From: Rubrivivax sp.
Lineage (GTDB): Bacteria > Pseudomonadota > Gammaproteobacteria > Burkholderiales > Burkholderiaceae_C
Reading direction: 5' to 3'
Length of the DNA: 64,000 nucleotides
Assembly (NCBI GenBank): GCA_019635285.1
Contig: JAHBZS010000006.1
Span: 62,001 to 126,000, forward strand
Positions 8,142 to 16,175 of this stretch are shown one piece after another. The notes under the pieces are model-generated. The model did not search any database. It was not told the DNA's origin and was given only the letters and a program-made list of their open reading frames with translations. The first letter of the stretch is position 1. Every line of letters begins with the position of its first letter. A program made the position numbers and the translations under genes.

Positions 8142-9410
8142 ATGATTGAACAGCGTCGCCAATGGTTCATGGGCGTGGCCGCAGTGGTGTTCAGCGGCAC
8201 GCTGGCGCTCGGCTCGTCGGCCGTGCTGGCGCAGGCGAAGCCGCTGCAAGGCAAGGTGGTCAAGATCGCCTGGATCGACCCGCAGACCGGCCTGATGGGC
8301 CCGGTGGGCAACAACCAGCTGAACACCGTGCGCTTCATGGCCGAGAAGTACAACGCCACCAATCCGGCCGGCGTCAAGTTCGAGATCGTCCCCTTCGACA
8401 ACAAGCTCAGCCCGACCGAGAGCCTGAACGCGCTGAAGGCGTCGATCGACCAGGGCGTGCAGTACATCATGCAGGGCAACGGCTCCTCGGTGGCCGTGGC
8501 GCTGATCGATGCCATCAACAAGCACAACGAGCGCAACCCGGGCAAGGAGGTGATCTACATGAACACCGCCGCCGTCGACCCGGACCTGACCAACAGCAAG
8601 TGCAGCTACTGGCACTTCCGGCTGGACGCCGACACGTCGATGAAGATGGAAGCGCTGACCAGCTTCATCAAGGACCAGCCGGACATCAAGAACGTGTACC
8701 TGCTGAACCAGAACTACTCGCATGGTGCGCAGGTGGCCAAGTATGCGAAGGAGATGCTGGCGCAGAAGCGCCCGGACATCAAGGTCGTGGGCGAAGACCT
8801 GCACCCGCTGGCGCAGGTGCGCGACTTCGCGCCCTACATCGCCAAGATCAAGGCGTCGGGCGCGGACACGGTGATCACCGGCAACTGGGGCTCCGACCTG
8901 TCGCTGCTGATCAAGGCGGCCAACGAGGGCGGCTACACCGGCAAGTTCCTGACCTACTACGCGGTGGTCACCGGCACGCCGTCGGCGCTGGGCAACAACG
9001 GCGCCGGCAAGGTGTTCATGATCGCCTACGCCCACCCCAACATGACCGGCCAGCCTGGGCAGTGGATGAAGGAGTTCAACCAGAAGTTCAACGACGACCT
9101 GTACACCTTCTCGTACCAGGCGATGTTCGAACTGCTGGGCAACGCCATGGCCCAGGTGAAGTCCACCGATCCGGTGAAGGTGGCCAAGGCGATGGAGGGC
9201 ATGCGGTTCAAGAGCTTCAACGGCGAAGTCGAGATGCGCAAGACCGACCACCAGCTGCAGCAGCCGCTGTACCTGACGGTCTGGCAGAAGACCGACGCCA
9301 AGAACCCCTACAGCGTGGAGAAGACCGGCATGACCTTCGTGCCCGTCAAGGAGTTCCCGTCGTACGTGTCGAGCACGCCGACCAGCTGCCAGATGAAGCG
9401 GCCTTCCTGA
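8142..9410 (+). CDS. Branched-chain amino acid-type ABC substrate-binding protein
   Basis: Periplasmic type I binding protein of the LivJ/UrtA class, 422 aa. The signal peptide is MIEQRRQWFMGVAAVVFSG..VLAQA. The mature fold shows IAWIDPQTGLMGPVGNNQ, the hinge region MQGNGSSVAVALIDAINKH and NQNYSHGAQVAK. The ligand may be an amino acid, aromatic acid or other small acid; sequence alone does not decide. A GGAGTGGGAG lies about eight bases before the ATG. A CATAAT at 8100-8105 could be the -10. The gene leads a five-gene importer operon, with a GC hairpin between it and the permease genes that may lower their expression relative to this protein. Confidence 0.93.
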   Translation: MIEQRRQWFMGVAAVVFSGTLALGSSAVLAQAKPLQGKVVKIAWIDPQTGLMGPVGNNQLNTVRFMAEKYNATNPAGVKFEIVPFDNKLSPTESLNALKASIDQGVQYIMQGNGSSVAVALIDAINKHNERNPGKEVIYMNTAAVDPDLTNSKCSYWHFRLDADTSMKMEALTSFIKDQPDIKNVYLLNQNYSHGAQVAKYAKEMLAQKRPDIKVVGEDLHPLAQVRDFAPYIAKIKASGADTVITGNWGSDLSLLIKAANEGGYTGKFLTYYAVVTGTPSALGNNGAGKVFMIAYAHPNMTGQPGQWMKEFNQKFNDDLYTFSYQAMFELLGNAMAQVKSTDPVKVAKAMEGMRFKSFNGEVEMRKTDHQLQQPLYLTVWQKTDAKNPYSVEKTGMTFVPVKEFPSYVSSTPTSCQMKRPS

Positions 9411-9416
9411 GTCCCG

Positions 9417-9444
9417 CGGCGGGCGCGTCGCGCCCGCCGTTTAT
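9417..9444 (+). terminator. Intra-operon GC hairpin after the binding-protein gene
   Basis: A perfect 10-bp stem, CGGCGGGCGC / GCGCCCGCCG, with a GTC loop, followed by TTTAT. It lies between the binding-protein gene and livH. It may be a partial terminator or an mRNA 3'-end stabiliser giving more binding protein than permease. The U tract is short, so full termination is unlikely. Confidence 0.6.
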
Positions 9445-9477
9445 CGCCTACGCGTCAGCCGCACGGGAAGCCGCGCC

Positions 9478-10512
9478 ATGGAGTTCTTCACCATCTCGAT
9501 GCTCAATGGCCTGAGCTACGGGCTGTTGCTGTTCATGCTCAGTTCGGGCCTGACGCTGATCTTCAGCATGATGGGTGTGCTGAACTTCGCCCATGCCAGC
9601 TTCTACATGGTCGGCGCCTACGTGGCCTACAGCATCGCCCGCGTCGCCGGCTTCTGGCCGGGGCTGGTCATCGCGCCACTGGTGGTCGGCGCGCTGGGCG
9701 CGCTGTTCGAGCGCTACTGCCTGCGTCGGGTGCACAAGTTCGGCCACGTGCCCGAACTGCTGATCACCTTCGGCCTGGCCTACGTGATCCTCGAACTGGT
9801 GCAGTTGATCTGGGGGCGCACGGCGGTGGAGTTCAAGCCACCGGAGATCCTGCGCGGCCCGGCCTTCACGCTGATCAATTCATCGGTCGATGGCCTGAAG
9901 ATGGTCTTCGGCGCCGCGCCGCCCGAGATGTGCCAGGCGGCCGACGCGGCGGTGCGGGTGGTCTGCTCGCCGTTCCCGGCGACGCGCGGCTTCATGATGC
10001 TGGTGGCGCTGCTGATGCTGCTGGCGCTGTGGCTGATGCTCACGCGCACGCGCATCGGGCTGGTGATCCAGAGCGCGCTCACGCACCCCGAGATGGTCGA
10101 GGCGCTGGGCCACAACGTGCCGCGCGTCTTCATGCTCGTCTTCGGTGCCGGCGCCGCGCTGGCCGGTCTGGCCGGCGTCATCGGCGGCAGCACCTTCGTC
10201 ACCGAACCGGCGATGGCGGCCACCGTCGGCTCGGTGATCTTCGTCGTGGTCGTCGTCGGCGGCATGGGGTCGCTGGCGGGCGCGTTCCTGGCGTCGATCC
10301 TCATCGGCGTCATCCAAACCTTCGCCGTGGCGCTTGACTATTCGCTGATCGGCTTGGTCGAGATGCTGGGCATCAAGCCCGGCGCCGCGCTGGCCGGCAA
10401 CACGCTGATGAAGCTCACCGTGTCGCAGGTCGCGCCGATCCTGCCGTACCTGTTCCTGGTGCTGATCCTGATCTTCAGGCCCAAGGGCCTGCTCGGCACG
10501 AGGGAGGGCTGA
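9478..10512 (+). CDS. livH: Branched-chain amino acid-type ABC permease LivH
   Basis: Inner-membrane permease subunit, 344 aa, with eight or more hydrophobic segments. Family signs: the opening LNGLSYGLLLFMLSSGLTLIFSMMGVLNFAHA, LITFGLAYVILE and GGMGSLAGAFLASILIG near the C-terminus. The periplasmic insert at ~125-165 contains two Cys (CQAAD.., VCSPFP), longer than in the E. coli protein. LivM follows after 2 nt, so the two permeases are co-translated. It forms the membrane channel with LivM. Confidence 0.93.
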   Translation: MEFFTISMLNGLSYGLLLFMLSSGLTLIFSMMGVLNFAHASFYMVGAYVAYSIARVAGFWPGLVIAPLVVGALGALFERYCLRRVHKFGHVPELLITFGLAYVILELVQLIWGRTAVEFKPPEILRGPAFTLINSSVDGLKMVFGAAPPEMCQAADAAVRVVCSPFPATRGFMMLVALLMLLALWLMLTRTRIGLVIQSALTHPEMVEALGHNVPRVFMLVFGAGAALAGLAGVIGGSTFVTEPAMAATVGSVIFVVVVVGGMGSLAGAFLASILIGVIQTFAVALDYSLIGLVEMLGIKPGAALAGNTLMKLTVSQVAPILPYLFLVLILIFRPKGLLGTREG

Positions 10513-10514
10513 GC

Positions 10515-11813
10515 ATGGCCATCGCGCAAGCCAAGCCTTACAACACGGCCCGCCTGCTGACCTGGGGCCTGTTCGCCGTGGTGCTGATCGTCGCGCCGAT
10601 GATCTTCACCAGCCCCTTCTCGCGCAGCATGCTGGCGCAGATCGGCATCGCCATCGTTGCCTGCCTGTCGTACAACGTGCTGCTGGGCCAGGGGGGCATG
10701 CTCAGTTTCGGCCATGCGGTCTATACCGGCCTGGGCACCTTCGTCGCCGTGCATGTGATGAACAGCATCGGGGGCGGGCTGCCCATCCCCATCAGCCTGA
10801 TCCCGCTGGTCGGCGGCCTGGCCGGCATCTTCTTCGCGGTGATCCTCGGCTACGTCACGACCAAGAAGGCCGGCACACCGTTCGCGATGATCACGCTGGG
10901 CATCGGCGAACTGGTGTTCGCCATGTCGCTGATGATTCCCGAGTTCTTCGGCGGCGAGGCCGGCGTGTCGGCCAACCGCGTGGTCGGCAGCCCGGTGCTT
11001 GGCATCAACTACGGCTCGGCGCTGCAGGTCTACTACCTGCTGGCGATCTACACCTTCTTGTGCACCGCCGCGATGTTCGCCTTCACCGGCACGCCGCTCG
11101 GGCGCATGCTCAACGCCGTGCGCGACAACCCGGAGCGGGTGGAGTTCATCGGCTACGAGATGCAGCGCGTGCGTTACCTGGCGTTCATCATTTCCGGCTT
11201 CTTTGCCGGCGTCGCCGGGGGCATGTACGCGATGAACTTCGAGATCGCCACGGCCGAGGTCGTGGGTGCGGCACGCTCCGGCGCCTACCTGCTGTTCACC
11301 TTCCTGGGCGGCGCGACGGTGTTCTTCGGCCCGATCATCGGTGCGGTGCTGATGGTGCTGGCCTTCGTGCTGCTGTCGGAATTCACCAAGGCCTGGCTGC
11401 TCTACCTGGGCCTGATCTTCCTGTTCATGGTGATGTTTGCGCCTGGGGGTGTCGCGGGGCTGATCCTGATCAACGTGCGTGTCATCAAGTTCGGAAAGTT
11501 CGGCCGCCTTGTGCTGCCTTACGTCGGGCTGCTGCTGACGGGGGCGTTGATGGTCTTCGGCGCCGCGGCGCTGATCGAGATGATCTATCACATCCAGCTG
11601 AACATGGGCATGGGTTCGGAGTTGCATTTCTTCGGCCTGACCTTGGACGTCGCCTCGACCGCCAGTTGGGCGGGTGCGTTGGCGGCGCTGCTCGTCGGCG
11701 GCGGGCTGTTCGAGATCGCCAGACGCCGCTTCGCGCGGCAGTGGAACGACGTGCAGACCGAGATCGCGGACGAGATCAGCCGCCGGCACGGCGGGCAGGA
11801 GGAGGCCGCATGA
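10515..11813 (+). CDS. livM: Branched-chain amino acid-type ABC permease LivM
   Basis: Second permease subunit, 432 aa. The LivM core (LSYNVLLGQGGMLSFGHAVY, MITLGIGELVFAM, GTPLGRMLNAVRDNPERVEFIGY) is followed by an additional C-terminal part with two more membrane helices (PYVGLLLTGALMVFGAAALIEM; SWAGALAALLVGGGLFEIA) and a charged tail, beyond the ~300 aa of a minimal permease. The stop codon overlaps the livG start (ATGA). The extension is intact in frame, so this is a family variant and not a fusion error. Confidence 0.92.
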   Translation: MAIAQAKPYNTARLLTWGLFAVVLIVAPMIFTSPFSRSMLAQIGIAIVACLSYNVLLGQGGMLSFGHAVYTGLGTFVAVHVMNSIGGGLPIPISLIPLVGGLAGIFFAVILGYVTTKKAGTPFAMITLGIGELVFAMSLMIPEFFGGEAGVSANRVVGSPVLGINYGSALQVYYLLAIYTFLCTAAMFAFTGTPLGRMLNAVRDNPERVEFIGYEMQRVRYLAFIISGFFAGVAGGMYAMNFEIATAEVVGAARSGAYLLFTFLGGATVFFGPIIGAVLMVLAFVLLSEFTKAWLLYLGLIFLFMVMFAPGGVAGLILINVRVIKFGKFGRLVLPYVGLLLTGALMVFGAAALIEMIYHIQLNMGMGSELHFFGLTLDVASTASWAGALAALLVGGGLFEIARRRFARQWNDVQTEIADEISRRHGGQEEAA

Positions 11814-12589
11814 GCGCCTATGCCGTCGAGCTGAAGGACCTGCGCAAGGCCTTCGGCAAGACCGAAATCATCCGCGGTGCGAACCTGGCGGTGGCTGCCG
11901 GCGAGCGCGTGGCGATCATCGGGCCCAACGGCGCCGGCAAGTCGACGCTGTTCAACCTGATCAGCGGCCGTTTCGGCCCCAGCAGCGGCGAGATCCTGCT
12001 GAATGGCCGGCGCATCGACGGACGCCGGCCCTACGAGATCAGCCGCATGGGCCTGGCGCGCAGCTTCCAGGTGAGCAACCTGTTCACGCGGCTGTCGGTG
12101 TTCGAGAACCTGCGCTGCGCGGTGCTGTGGTCGCTGGGCTACCGCTATTCGTTCTGGAACTTCCTGGCCAACACGCACGATGCCAATGCGCGGGCCGAGG
12201 AACTGATGCACATGATCAAGCTCGACGCCAAGCACGACACGCTGGCGATGAACCTGACCTACGCCGAGCAGCGCGCGCTGGAAATCGGCATCACCATCGC
12301 CGGCGGTGCCGACGTGGTGCTGCTGGACGAGCCGACGGCCGGCATGAGCAAGAGCGAAACCAAGCGCTTCGTGGAGTTGATCCGCGAGGTCACGGTGGGC
12401 AAGACGCTGCTGACGGTGGAGCACGACATGGGCGTGGTCTTCGGCCTGGCCGACAAGATCGCGGTGCTGGTCTACGGCGAGGTCATCGCCTTCGACAAGC
12501 CCGAGGCGGTGCGGGCCAACGCACGCGTGCAGGAGGCCTACCTGGGCTCGGTGCTGGCCGACCAGCAGGCGGCGGAAGCGGGGGTCTGA
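11810..12589 (+). CDS. livG: Branched-chain amino acid-type ABC ATPase LivG
   Basis: First ATPase of the importer, 259 aa. Walker A GPNGAGKST (38-46) and Walker B VVLLDEP (169-175) are canonical and the H-loop reads TVEHD. The signature, usually LSYGEQ or similar in this family, reads LTYAEQ (149-154), replacing the Gly. Start ATG overlaps the livM stop; GGAGGAGG lies just upstream. It pairs with LivF, whose Walker A is also unusual, so the two nucleotide sites may be functionally unequal. Confidence 0.92.
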   Translation: MSAYAVELKDLRKAFGKTEIIRGANLAVAAGERVAIIGPNGAGKSTLFNLISGRFGPSSGEILLNGRRIDGRRPYEISRMGLARSFQVSNLFTRLSVFENLRCAVLWSLGYRYSFWNFLANTHDANARAEELMHMIKLDAKHDTLAMNLTYAEQRALEIGITIAGGADVVLLDEPTAGMSKSETKRFVELIREVTVGKTLLTVEHDMGVVFGLADKIAVLVYGEVIAFDKPEAVRANARVQEAYLGSVLADQQAAEAGV

Positions 12590-12591
12590 CG

Positions 12592-13287
12592 ATGCTGCAA
12601 CTGAAGGGGCTCGAGGCGTTCTACGGCAAGAGCCACATCCTGCACGGCGTGGACATGCGCGTCGGCGAAGGCGAGATCGTCAGCCTGCTGGGGCGCAACG
12701 GCTCGGGCCGCTCGACCACGGTCAAGGCCGTGATGGGTCTGGTCGAGGGGCGCGGTTCGGTGCAGTTCAAGGGCGGCGAGATCCTCGGCCACCATGCCTA
12801 CGACATCGCGCACCGCGGCATCGGCTACGTGCCCGAGAACCGCGACATCTTCCCCAAGCTCACCGTGCACCAGAACCTGATGCTCGGCGAGAAGCGCGGC
12901 AAGGCCAAGCCGCGCTGGTCCTTCGACGACATGTACCGCATGTTCCCGCGGCTGAAGGAACGGCAGCACACCGAGGCCGGCGTGATGTCCGGCGGCGAGC
13001 AGCAGATGCTCACCTTGTGCCGCACGCTGATGGGCGACCCCGACCTGATCATGATCGACGAGCCCACCGAAGGGCTGGCGCCGAAGATCGTCGAACTGGT
13101 CGCCGAATACCTGAAGGAACTCAAGAACCGGGGCGTGTCGGTGCTGCTCGTCGAGCAGAAGCTGACCATCGCGCTGGAGATCTCCGGCCGCTGCTACGTG
13201 ATGGGTCACGGCAGCATCGTCTTCGAGGGCACGCCGGCCGAGCTGCGCGCCAACGATGACGTGCGCAAGGAGTGGCTGGAGGTCTGA
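12592..13287 (+). CDS. livF: Branched-chain amino acid-type ABC ATPase LivF
   Basis: Second ATPase, 231 aa. The P-loop reads GRNGSGRST (34-42): the normally invariant Lys is Arg40, encoded by CGC. Signature MSGGEQQ (132-138), Walker B LIMIDEP and the LVEQK H-loop region (family-typical Gln in place of His) are otherwise normal, and the gene is open throughout. It starts 2 nt after the livG stop and ends the importer operon; the phasin gene follows after 52 nt. Confidence 0.92.
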   Translation: MLQLKGLEAFYGKSHILHGVDMRVGEGEIVSLLGRNGSGRSTTVKAVMGLVEGRGSVQFKGGEILGHHAYDIAHRGIGYVPENRDIFPKLTVHQNLMLGEKRGKAKPRWSFDDMYRMFPRLKERQHTEAGVMSGGEQQMLTLCRTLMGDPDLIMIDEPTEGLAPKIVELVAEYLKELKNRGVSVLLVEQKLTIALEISGRCYVMGHGSIVFEGTPAELRANDDVRKEWLEV

Positions 13288-13339
13288 CGCTGCGCCTGCG
13301 GCACCTGCGGACGCGGATTCAACGGTGGAGGAGACAAGC

Positions 13340-13843
13340 ATGGTGACGAGCAAGAAGGCCCCCGCGAAGAAGACGGCGCGCAAGACGGCGCCCAGGGCAC
13401 CACGCAAGACCGCCACGGCGGCTGCGCCGGCGGCCAAGGCCAAGGCCGCTGCCTCTCCAGGCGACCTGGGCAAGCTGCTCGGCAGGTTCAAGCTGCCGGG
13501 CATCGACGTCGCGGCCATCGTCGAGTCGCAGCGCAAGGACATGCAGGCGCTGGCCGATGCCAACCGGCAGGCCTACGAAGGCATCAAGGCGCTGGCCGAG
13601 CGCCGCAACGAGATGCTCAAGGAAGCCTTCATCCAGTGGCGCGACGCCATGAAGGGCGCCAAGGGCACCGAACTGCTGACCAAGCAGGCCGAGCTGGCCC
13701 GCCAGGGCGTGCAGGACGCCATCGCCAACGTGCGCGAGCTGGCCCAGATGGAAGCCCAGTCGCGCAAGGAAGCCTGGAAGATCGTGCAGGACCGCTTCGA
13801 GGAAAACCTGGCCAATCTGAAGAAGCTGCTGCAGCCCAAGTAG
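13340..13843 (+). CDS. Phasin family protein
   Basis: Coats polyhydroxyalkanoate granules. 167 aa: a basic Lys/Ala/Pro-rich N-terminus (~1-45, KKAPAKKTARKTAPRAPRK), like the DNA-binding tails of PhaM/PhaF-type phasins, then a helical phasin domain (~55-165, VESQRKDMQALADANRQAYEG). GGAGGAG lies eight bases before the ATG. The basic tail could bind nucleoid DNA and link granules to the chromosome (inference). An intracellular depolymerase, PhaZ, lies 14 kb downstream. No PHA synthase is in the window. Confidence 0.85.
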   Translation: MVTSKKAPAKKTARKTAPRAPRKTATAAAPAAKAKAAASPGDLGKLLGRFKLPGIDVAAIVESQRKDMQALADANRQAYEGIKALAERRNEMLKEAFIQWRDAMKGAKGTELLTKQAELARQGVQDAIANVRELAQMEAQSRKEAWKIVQDRFEENLANLKKLLQPK

Positions 13844-14058
13844 CGCTCGCGCTCGCCCCTGGGGGGCGACGCCACCCCAAGGAAGCCATCGATGGGCCGG
13901 TGCCCGCGTGAACGCGGGCGCAGGCGCGGGCGCGTTCGCCGCTGCGGGTAGCCCTTGTCGCAGGTGGGACAAGGGGCGTTTGCGACGCCCACCTAGAATC
14001 AAAGGCTGCCTTACGCACAGCCCCCTACGCACTGCCCACCCGGGCCGAGAGGATTGCC

Positions 14059-16152
14059 ATGACAGCCAGCTACGAAGTCCGCGGTGCGATCGCCGTGATC
14101 ACGATGAACAACCCGCCGGTCAACGGGCTGGGTTATGCCACGCGCTGTGCCATTGCCGAAGGCGTGGACCGCGCCAATGCCGATGCCGCCGTCAAGGCCA
14201 TCGTCATCACCGGCGCCGGCCGTGCGTTCTCGGGCGGTGCCGACATCCGCGAGTTCGGCTCGCCCAAGGCCATCGCCGAGCCGAATCTGCTGAGCCTGAT
14301 CCTGCAGCTCGAAGCCAGCGCCAAGCCGGTGGTCGCGGCGCTGCACAGCGTGGTCATGGGCGGTGGCCTGGAGCTTTCGCTCGGCTGCCACTACCGCGTG
14401 GCCGCACCGGGCGCGCAGATCGCGCTGCCGGAAGTGAAGATCGGCCTGGTGCCGGGTGCCGGCGGCACGCAGCGGCTGCCCCGCGTGCTGGGCGTCGAGA
14501 CGGCGTTGAACATGATCGTCAGCGGCGAGCCGGTGAAGAGCGAAGTGCTGGCCGCCATCCCCGGCCAGAAGCTCATCGACAAGCTGGTCGACGGCGACGC
14601 GCTGGCCGGTGCGCTGGCCTTCGCCGCCGAGGTGGCCGACAAGCGGCCGCTGCCGCGTGTGCGCGACCTCAAGGCCAAGCATGCCAATGCCGACGGCTAC
14701 TTCGCCTTCGCGCGCAACACCGTCAAGGCGATGGCCAAGAACTTCCCGGCACCCGCCAAGTGCGTGGACTGCGTCGAGGCCGCCGTGAAGATGAAGTTCG
14801 ACGACGGCATGCGCTTCGAACGCGACACCTTCATGGCGCTGATGCTGACGCCGGAGAGCAAGGCGCTGCGCCATGCCTTCCTGGGCGAGCGCGCGGCCAG
14901 CAAGATCCCCGATGTGCCCGAGGACACGCCGCAGCGCAAGGTCGAGAAGGTGGCGATCATCGGCGCCGGCACCATGGGTGGCGGCATCTCGATGAACTTC
15001 CTCAACGCCGGCATTCCGGTGACCATCCTCGAGATGAAGCAGGAGGCGCTGGACCGCGGCGTCGGCGTGATGCGCAAGAACTACGAGGCGCAGGTCAAGA
15101 AGGGCAAGCTCAAGCAGGACAAGTACGAGCAGCGCATGGGCCTGCTGAAGACCACGCTGTCCTACGAGGACATCAAGGACGCCGACATGGTCATCGAAGC
15201 GGTGTTCGAGGAGATGGGCGTCAAGGAGAAGGTCTTCAAGACGCTGGACGAAGTGATGAAGCCCGGCGCCATCCTGGCCAGCAACACCAGCACCCTGGAC
15301 CTGAACAAGATCGCTGCCTTCACCAAGCGCCCGCAGGACGTCATCGGCACGCACTTCTTCAGCCCGGCCAACGTGATGAAGCTGCTGGAGGTGGTGCGCG
15401 GCGAGAAGACCGCCAAGGACGTGCTGGCCACGGTGATGGCGCTGGGCAAGAAGATCAAGAAGACGGCGGTGGTCTCCGGCGTCTGCGACGGCTTCATCGG
15501 CAACCGCATGATCGAGCAGTACAGCCGCCAGGCCGGCTTCCTGCTGGATGAAGGCGCCACGCCGCAGCAGGTGGACAAGGCGATCGAGAAGTTCGGCTTC
15601 GCGATGGGCCCGTTCCGCATGGGCGACCTGGCCGGCAACGACATCGGCTGGGCGATCCGCAAGCGCCGCGCCGTCGAGCACCCCGACATGAAGTACAGCA
15701 AGACCGCCGACCTGCTGTGCGAAATGGGCCGCTACGGCCAGAAGACGCAGGCGGGCTGGTACGACTACCAGGCCGGCAAGCGCGACGCCATCCCGAGCAA
15801 GGTGGTCACCGACATGATCGAGAAGCACCGCGCCTCGCTCGGCATCACGCCGCGCAAGATCAGCGACGACGAGATCGTGCAGCGCCTGGTCTATGCGCTG
15901 GTCAACGAAGGCGCGCGCATCCTCGAAGAAGGCATCGCCAGCAAGGCCAGCGACATCGACATGATCTACCTCACCGGCTACGGCTTCCCGCTGTGGCGCG
16001 GCGGCCCGATGTGCTACGCCGACACGGTGGGCCTGTTCAACGTCGTGCACGCGATGAAGCGCTTTGCCCAGAACCCGCGCGACGACCAGGCCTTCTGGCA
16101 GCCGGCGCCGCTGCTGGCCAAGCTGGCCGCCGAAGGCAAGAGCTTCAGCTGA
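14059..16152 (+). CDS. Bifunctional enoyl-CoA hydratase / 3-hydroxyacyl-CoA dehydrogenase
   Basis: Carries out two steps of beta-oxidation: hydration of trans-2-enoyl-CoA and NAD-dependent oxidation of 3-hydroxyacyl-CoA. 697 aa. The crotonase domain occupies ~1-190 (oxyanion-hole segments SGGADIREF and HSVVMGGGLELSLGCHYRVA, then PEVKIGLVPGAGGTQRLPR with its catalytic Glu). A Rossmann domain starts at ~297 (VAIIGAGTMGGGI) and continues with IEAVFEEMGVK, SNTSTLD, GTHFFSPANVMKLLEVV. A duplicated C-terminal helical domain ends with YGFPLWRGGPM. It resembles the PaaF/FadB/peroxisomal-type multifunctional enzyme. First gene of a cluster that includes thiolase and acyl-CoA dehydrogenase. A TAGAAT at 13994-13999 could be its -10 box. 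Confidence 0.95.
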   Translation: MTASYEVRGAIAVITMNNPPVNGLGYATRCAIAEGVDRANADAAVKAIVITGAGRAFSGGADIREFGSPKAIAEPNLLSLILQLEASAKPVVAALHSVVMGGGLELSLGCHYRVAAPGAQIALPEVKIGLVPGAGGTQRLPRVLGVETALNMIVSGEPVKSEVLAAIPGQKLIDKLVDGDALAGALAFAAEVADKRPLPRVRDLKAKHANADGYFAFARNTVKAMAKNFPAPAKCVDCVEAAVKMKFDDGMRFERDTFMALMLTPESKALRHAFLGERAASKIPDVPEDTPQRKVEKVAIIGAGTMGGGISMNFLNAGIPVTILEMKQEALDRGVGVMRKNYEAQVKKGKLKQDKYEQRMGLLKTTLSYEDIKDADMVIEAVFEEMGVKEKVFKTLDEVMKPGAILASNTSTLDLNKIAAFTKRPQDVIGTHFFSPANVMKLLEVVRGEKTAKDVLATVMALGKKIKKTAVVSGVCDGFIGNRMIEQYSRQAGFLLDEGATPQQVDKAIEKFGFAMGPFRMGDLAGNDIGWAIRKRRAVEHPDMKYSKTADLLCEMGRYGQKTQAGWYDYQAGKRDAIPSKVVTDMIEKHRASLGITPRKISDDEIVQRLVYALVNEGARILEEGIASKASDIDMIYLTGYGFPLWRGGPMCYADTVGLFNVVHAMKRFAQNPRDDQAFWQPAPLLAKLAAEGKSFS

Positions 16153-16175
16153 GCATCGTCGGTCGCTGACGGCAC

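Noticed and set aside
13853..13869. TCGCCCC-TGG-GGGGCGA hairpin after the phasin gene as a terminator
   Set aside because: The stem is stable but no T run follows; it may be a chance GC palindrome or only an mRNA end stabiliser.
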